The position numbers and the translations under genes are program-made. Below are positions 60,199 through 64,000 of a stretch of DNA of 64,000 nt, one piece after another. The notes beneath the pieces are model-generated. The model was not told the origin of the DNA. It worked only from the letters and a program-made list of their open reading frames with translations, and did no database searches. This stretch comes from Comamonas fluminis (GTDB lineage Bacteria > Pseudomonadota > Gammaproteobacteria > Burkholderiales > Burkholderiaceae_C), in the NCBI RefSeq assembly GCF_019186805.1, contig NZ_CP066783.1, positions 1,501,501-1,565,500 of the forward strand, given 5' to 3'. Each line of letters starts with the position of its first letter. Position 1 is the stretch's first letter.

Positions 60199-60801
60199 TC
60201 AAGGAGTACTTGCCAGCCATTGCTCTGCCGCCTGCAGTTGCGCACGGGCGGCGCGTGACAGGGGGCGACGCTGGCGAATGCGCTCCACCAGGCATTGCAC
60301 GACTTCGGTTTGCTGCAGCTGCATGGCATGCAGCAACAAGGCTTCCTGCTTGGGGTAAATCTTGGGAAATTCCCAGCCCAGTTCTGCACAGCGTGCAATG
60401 GCCTGCTCAAACACGGCCTTGAAATCTTCGGCAGGGCCTTGGTGCAGGTTCAGCAGCAACTGCTCGAACGCCCATTCACACATAAGGCTGTCATGGGGCA
60501 GGCCCAGTGCCGTCCAGTCCATGCGCGTGGCCTCGCGCAGCATGAGCTCGGCCAGTTGGGTATCGCCCGCTTGATTGAAGGTGATGGCGGCGCGCACAAA
60601 GTAATTGGGGGCCTGACAGGGGATAGCGCTTTCCTGCTGCGAGCGCTCACAGGCCAGGCAGAACAGCAGGGCGGCCTCCTGGTGCTGCTTTAAATCCCAG
60701 CGTCGGTGGGCCTTGCTTGCGATTTCGGCGCTGCTCAGCGTGGTGCCCGGTTTTCCCTTGAGCAGTGCCAGGGCCTGTGGGCGGTCATAGCGCAGTTGCA
60801 T
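60199..60801 (-). CDS. Hypothetical helical-repeat protein
   Basis: A 200-residue protein from ATG 60801 (MQLRYDRPQALALLKG) after CCAAGGAATT. It is built from helix pairs (AHRRWDLKQHQEAALLFCLACERSQQ, NYFVRAAITFNQAGDTQLAELMLREATRMD, KQEALLLHAMQLQQTEVVQCLVERIRQRR) resembling TPR-like repeats. No catalytic motif is seen. It belongs to the leftward array. Confidence 0.65.
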   Translation of the reverse strand: MQLRYDRPQALALLKGKPGTTLSSAEIASKAHRRWDLKQHQEAALLFCLACERSQQESAIPCQAPNYFVRAAITFNQAGDTQLAELMLREATRMDWTALGLPHDSLMCEWAFEQLLLNLHQGPAEDFKAVFEQAIARCAELGWEFPKIYPKQEALLLHAMQLQQTEVVQCLVERIRQRRPLSRAARAQLQAAEQWLASTP

Positions 60802-60847
60802 GGGCAATTCCTTGGCAAGAGGTAGAAAGCAGCGCAGGAAGTGGTTG

Positions 60848-61474
60848 CTAAGTTGCTGGGCAGAGCCTGTGCGCAGCCCAGTCAAAGCTGCGGGTGTGCG
60901 GCGCGAAAAATGCGCTTGGCAGTGTCAGCCCCAGTTTCATGAGTGCGATATCCAGCGCACGGTCTGTGCCGTGGCCGCGCTCGGAGACATCTCTGGCGAA
61001 CAGGCTCTCTAGCGGCTCATAGCAAAGGCAGTACTCAAAATCCAGATCGCCGCCCCACATGCCGCAGGCGTAATAGACCACGGGCTCGTTCAACTGTCTG
61101 GCCAGCGCCGCCAGTGTGGTGCGCAAGGCCATGTCTGGTATGGAAGCCTCATTGAGCTGGTCGGCCAGGGGCGTTGCAATATCGGCAAGCAGAAGGTCGG
61201 CCACATCAGGCGAATCAGGCAAAGGGGGCAGCGTGCAGGTGTCCAGAATGGGGTCGTCATGCCACTGTGCGCCCTGTGCCTGTGCAGCGCAGACAGGGCG
61301 AATGACCAGCAGGCCGCCTTCAGGCAGGCCGTGCTGATGCTCGGGGGCATACCAGTTCACGCCTTCCATGGAACGCAGGTGAAAGGCAAAAGGAACCAGC
61401 TGCGCAGAGCTTTGCACAGCGGCTAACGCAGCAGGCGTGGCGCGAAGCAGTATTTCGTGGGCGTACCAGGTCAT
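60848..61474 (-). CDS. Hypothetical protein of the leftward array
   Basis: A 208-residue protein (MTWYAHEILLRATPAALAAVQSSAQLVPF, VNWYAPEHQHGLPEGGLLVIRPV, VVYYACGMWGGDLDFEYCLCYEPLESLFA). The YYACGMWGGDLDFEY segment, with a later helix, is distinctive but not known to me. It may belong to an uncharacterised immunity-type family because of its neighbours. Confidence 0.6.
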   Translation of the reverse strand: MTWYAHEILLRATPAALAAVQSSAQLVPFAFHLRSMEGVNWYAPEHQHGLPEGGLLVIRPVCAAQAQGAQWHDDPILDTCTLPPLPDSPDVADLLLADIATPLADQLNEASIPDMALRTTLAALARQLNEPVVYYACGMWGGDLDFEYCLCYEPLESLFARDVSERGHGTDRALDIALMKLGLTLPSAFFAPHTRSFDWAAHRLCPAT

Positions 61475-61524
61475 GCAGAAGCGGGGGGGGAGAGGTTTAA
61501 ACAGGTTCGGGATGCGTGGCTCAA

Positions 61525-62031
61525 TCAGGCTCTGTCATAGACCAGAAGCACGCGGTTCAGATAAAGCTCATCGGTGACGACGTTGACGCAGCGCAGCAGG
61601 CGGCCACGGTCCAGCATCACATGCTCGCTGATCATGGTGTCGCCATCGTCGTAGCGCAGCAGTGCGGGGGCGAACTCGCCTTCTTTGGGAATGGCCCATC
61701 TATCGATTTCAGGAGGAAGGAGATAACCCAAATTGCCCACCATGGTGCATTGCCCTGCAAAGGGCTCGGGGTCAGACATGCAGCCATCCACAGCAAACCA
61801 GATGATTTTGGGCGTGCCCGTTAGCTGTTCGGTAAAGCTGCCGTCGGCATGAATGTCCAGTTGCAGTCCCTGAGTCTCCCAAACATCTGCCAGCATATCG
61901 AGCGCATTGCCATTGAGCCAGTCGCAAAGGGCGCTTTGCGGCGCCAGCCCTTCCTCATCGAGATTTTCTACTTCGCTCTGGATGAAGTGGCGAGCGGAAA
62001 GCTGCCAGCGACCTTGCATGGGGTTCATCAC
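61525..62031 (-). CDS. Hypothetical protein of the leftward array
   Basis: A 168-residue protein (ARHFIQSEVENLDEEGLAPQSALCDWLNGNALDMLADVWETQGLQLDIHADGSFTEQLTG, KIIWFAVDGCMSDPEPF, RYDDGDTMISEHVMLDRGRLLRCVNVVTDELYLNRVLLVYDRA). It is acidic and beta-rich at the C-terminus, without signal peptide. Unknown family. Confidence 0.6.
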   Translation of the reverse strand: MMNPMQGRWQLSARHFIQSEVENLDEEGLAPQSALCDWLNGNALDMLADVWETQGLQLDIHADGSFTEQLTGTPKIIWFAVDGCMSDPEPFAGQCTMVGNLGYLLPPEIDRWAIPKEGEFAPALLRYDDGDTMISEHVMLDRGRLLRCVNVVTDELYLNRVLLVYDRA

Positions 62032-62114
62032 TGTCCTCGGGTGTTGTGGAGTGCTGCTGCATCATGCATGGGTGTGGCGGCTGGCAGGGCAACAAGAGGT
62101 AAGTCGCGGCCACA

Positions 62115-62873
62115 TCAGGGCGCAGGGGTCTTGGGCGGGCAGCGACGCAAGCTCATCCACAGCAGCAGAGCGCCGAGGATGGCCAGCACAGCGGCAAAAC
62201 TGGGCCAGAAGAACAACGGCCAGAGCCAGCTGTAGCCGGGTTGCACAGATTTGAAGCCCAAGGGTGGCTCAATCAGCAACTGAACAGACTCGCCCTGCAG
62301 GTGCGGGCCTACCTCTTGCACCGTAAAGCGAAACTGAGATTTTCCGCTGGCCTGAGCAATGGGCGTTGAAGCGACAGGTGGCCAGGTGAAAGTTTCAGGG
62401 TTGCTGCCGTCCTTCCAGGGCGTCAGCGGGCGCTGGACTGTATTGCCGTCACTTTCACTGTTGCTGGCGGGCATGGCGCTGTAGGCAAGCTGCTGGTCGG
62501 CGACCTGCACCAGAATCTTGATAGGCTCGCCGGGTTTGGAAAAAGCCAGAGAGGGAACCGCAGGCCCCTGGGCAGGCACGGCAGGGGGCACCCATTCGCC
62601 GAGTTCCGGGCGGCTCTGGCCCGGCGTGCGCGCAAATTGCAGCGCAAAACTGGCTGGGTGAGCGATGGGGCGCCAGACCGAAACCTCAGCGCTTTGCCCT
62701 GCTGTCAGAGTCAACGCCAGCTGCACTGGCCGCACACTGAGCTGAAACAGGGCGGTTGTTGCTGTTAGCAAAATCAATAGCAGCAGCCACAGTATCCACA
62801 TAATGCGCAAGCCCGCGGAGAGCTTTTTCCAGCGGCTTTGCAGTGGCGTGGAACGGGAGGGTGAAGTCTGCAT
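62115..62873 (-). CDS. Membrane protein with periplasmic domain
   Basis: A 252-residue protein with one N-terminal helix (IMWILWLLLLILLTATTALF), a periplasmic beta-rich region of about 160 residues, and a C-terminal helix (LWPLFFWPSFAAVLAILGALLLWMSL). No family is recognised. It lies 19 bases from the next gene in the array. Confidence 0.65.
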   Translation of the reverse strand: MQTSPSRSTPLQSRWKKLSAGLRIMWILWLLLLILLTATTALFQLSVRPVQLALTLTAGQSAEVSVWRPIAHPASFALQFARTPGQSRPELGEWVPPAVPAQGPAVPSLAFSKPGEPIKILVQVADQQLAYSAMPASNSESDGNTVQRPLTPWKDGSNPETFTWPPVASTPIAQASGKSQFRFTVQEVGPHLQGESVQLLIEPPLGFKSVQPGYSWLWPLFFWPSFAAVLAILGALLLWMSLRRCPPKTPAP

Positions 62874-62892
62874 AAAGTGATATTGGACTTGC

Positions 62893-63363
62893 CTATAAGA
62901 AGTCTGGCACCCAGTGGCCGGTGCCGTCCAGCCGATCCAGAGAACGAATCAGCCAGCGCAGCCCCTGTTTGCTCAGCTGAAAGCGAAATGCCGGTGAACG
63001 GGGCTTGTTTCTGGCGGTCAATATGGTGGCGGATTGCGGCCCGTCCATGCTTTGCGAATCAATGACGGGGTGCACATCATAGGTGCCGCCATAGAAGTAG
63101 TAGCCAGTGCTGGCGCGCTGAAACTGGCGATTGGCCGGTGCGCAGTATTGCTGCTGAATCAGCGTCAGCGCATGTCGCGCAGCACCGGTTTGCAGCGCGG
63201 CCACGTTGTCGCGGTTTGCCTTGGCCCAGTGGTGGCAGTCGCGTGCCCATTTTTGATAGGCCTGTACATATTCCAGCACGGTTTCTGCGGGGCTTCTGAG
63301 TGCATCTTCCGTGGCCACGCCAAGGTAGCGCGATAGATCGAATTCAGGCATGGCGTGGCTCAT
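62893..63363 (-). CDS. Hypothetical protein, possibly NTF2-like immunity type
   Basis: A 156-residue protein (AETVLEYVQAYQKWARDCHHWAKANRDN, HALTLIQQQYCAP, YYFYGGTYDVHPVID, KPRSPAFRFQLSKQGLRWLIRSLDRLDG). The first-helix pattern and a following strand region recall NTF2-fold immunity proteins, but this is tentative. It overlaps the barstar-like gene by four bases, so the two are co-translated. Confidence 0.55.
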   Translation of the reverse strand: MSHAMPEFDLSRYLGVATEDALRSPAETVLEYVQAYQKWARDCHHWAKANRDNVAALQTGAARHALTLIQQQYCAPANRQFQRASTGYYFYGGTYDVHPVIDSQSMDGPQSATILTARNKPRSPAFRFQLSKQGLRWLIRSLDRLDGTGHWVPDFL

Positions 63364-63698
63364 AAGTCAAAGGCCAGAGCCAGCACTGCCGGGCGGCCTG
63401 ATTGCATGCGCCGCCAGTTCACAAAAGCCGTGCACTCGATGAGCGCGTCATATTGCTGAGGGTATTTTCCTTTCAGGCCAGCAGCGCCTTGCACCAGCAG
63501 TGTCAGCACTTTGCCGCTTTCGCAATGCAGGCGACTCATGCCGTCATCCGGTGCATCAAGACTGCTCATGCAGTCAATCCAGGCATTCATGTTGGCCCCA
63601 TAAAACGTGGGAAAGCCAAGGGCCTGTGCAAACACCTGATGAAAAGATGGCCAGTCACTGATCTGGCTGGCATCAATGGTGACCTGAGTGACGAACAT
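63360..63698 (-). CDS. Barstar-like protein
   Basis: A 112-residue protein. The barstar consensus is visible: IDASQISDWPSFHQVFAQALGFPTFYGANMNAWIDCMSSLD, then GKVLTLLVQGAAGLKGKYPQQYDALIECTAFVNWRRMQSGRPAVLALAF. Barstar inhibits barnase-type RNases. No barnase-like gene is visible in the window, so it would be an orphan inhibitor. Confidence 0.75.
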   Translation of the reverse strand: MFVTQVTIDASQISDWPSFHQVFAQALGFPTFYGANMNAWIDCMSSLDAPDDGMSRLHCESGKVLTLLVQGAAGLKGKYPQQYDALIECTAFVNWRRMQSGRPAVLALAFDL

Positions 63699-63718
63699 GG
63701 GCTGTCGGGTGCTGCGTT

Positions 63719-64000
63719 TCAGCGGGGTGCAAAAAGGTTGATGTCCTGCTGCTCAAAGTATTGCAGCAGGCTTTCCATGCCACTGCTGCGGTATTGCTGC
63801 AGCTCCTGCGAGGTGATGGGCACGACATTGAGGATTTTGACGTTTTGCCCATCATGGCAGATATGCTGCCAGCCACCTTCCACAAAAGCGGGGTGGAGCA
63901 AGAGGCTGTTCATGCCCGTGAAATGCGGAAGATGCCCCGCGTTTGGAATCACATGCCACCAGTCCAGAGGGAGGTGGTTGATAAAGGGGTAGAGCGCAAG
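63719..64000 (-). CDS. Suppressor-of-fused (SUFU) domain protein, 5'-truncated by window edge
   Basis: The frame is open to the right window edge; only the last 93 residues or so are visible. DWWHVIPNAGHLPHF, LLLHPAFVEGGWQ and VKILNVVPITSQELQQYRSSGMESLLQYF match the C-terminal half of bacterial SUFU-domain proteins, which are often immunity proteins. The start lies outside the window. Confidence 0.7.
   Translation of the reverse strand, partial: LALYPFINHLPLDWWHVIPNAGHLPHFTGMNSLLLHPAFVEGGWQHICHDGQNVKILNVVPITSQELQQYRSSGMESLLQYFEQQDINLFAPR

Overview
The window is high-GC DNA from a Comamonas-type betaproteobacterium. It carries most of a large steroid (testosterone / bile-acid) catabolic region. 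The truncated gene at the left edge is a Delta5-3-ketosteroid isomerase whose visible part resembles the Comamonas testosteroni enzyme, at roughly four fifths identity judged by eye from memory. The gene order at 26.5-39 kb (tesG, tesF, tesE, tesD, tesA1 facing tesA2, tesH, tesI, ORF17, ORF18) is the order described for C. testosteroni TA441. The isomerase divergence suggests a related Comamonas species or lineage rather than the reference strain itself.

Layout. (1) 0-14.2 kb: 3' end of ksi, a crotonase facing left, then a long rightward operon. It holds an SDR, a MaoC/DUF35 protein, a MaoC hydratase, an Ltp2-like aldolase, four acyl-CoA dehydrogenases in two probable heteromeric pairs, two acyl-CoA ligases and a metallo-beta-lactamase-fold hydrolase. 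The set matches the igr (fadE28-fadE29-chsH1-chsH2-ltp2) logic for removing the last propionyl unit of a steroid side chain. (2) 14.3-22.7 kb: probable envelope/transport module with DUF1329 and DUF1302 proteins, an exported dienelactone-hydrolase-like protein, a SnoaL-like protein, an MMPL/RND protein and a YCF48-type propeller. (3) 22.9-26.3 kb: a second aldolase plus a DUF35-MaoC fusion, a tiny exported protein and a VOC protein. (4) 26.5-39.0 kb: A/B-ring degradation. TesH and TesI dehydrogenate ring A, ORF17 is a reductase probably for ring 9-alpha-hydroxylation, TesA1/TesA2 hydroxylate the aromatised A ring, TesD hydrolyses the meta-cleavage product, TesE-TesF-TesG convert the C6 fragment to central metabolites, and ORF18 activates the remaining C/D-ring acid with CoA. 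The meta-cleavage dioxygenase (tesB) and regulator (tesR/teiR) are not in the window.

(5) 39.1-41.7 kb: tRNA-Gly, tRNA-Leu, a LysE-type exporter, a conserved hypothetical and a YgjP-like metalloprotease. (6) 41.7-46.4 kb and 54.7-64 kb: leftward arrays of mostly small orphan genes. Several look like polymorphic-toxin immunity families (SUKH/SMI1-like, DUF2199, DUF2185/Imm33, barstar-like, SUFU), mixed with housekeeping genes (murI, endonuclease V, a DUF938 methyltransferase). No toxin gene is visible. (7) 46.7-54.6 kb: a complete group of Mrp/Pha-type cation/proton antiporter genes (mrpA/B fusion, C, D, E, F, G), crcB and a LOG-family gene.

The most notable unexplained signal is a shared palindromic box, CATCGTCY-N4-RGAC. 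It recurs only in intergenic spaces in front of the steroid operons (1343, 14362, 22774, 22833, 25336, 31347, and a weak copy at 31231). Its orientation is consistent relative to the gene it could control, so it is a candidate operator for a common steroid regulator. All functions are read from sequence features and remembered families. No database search was possible.
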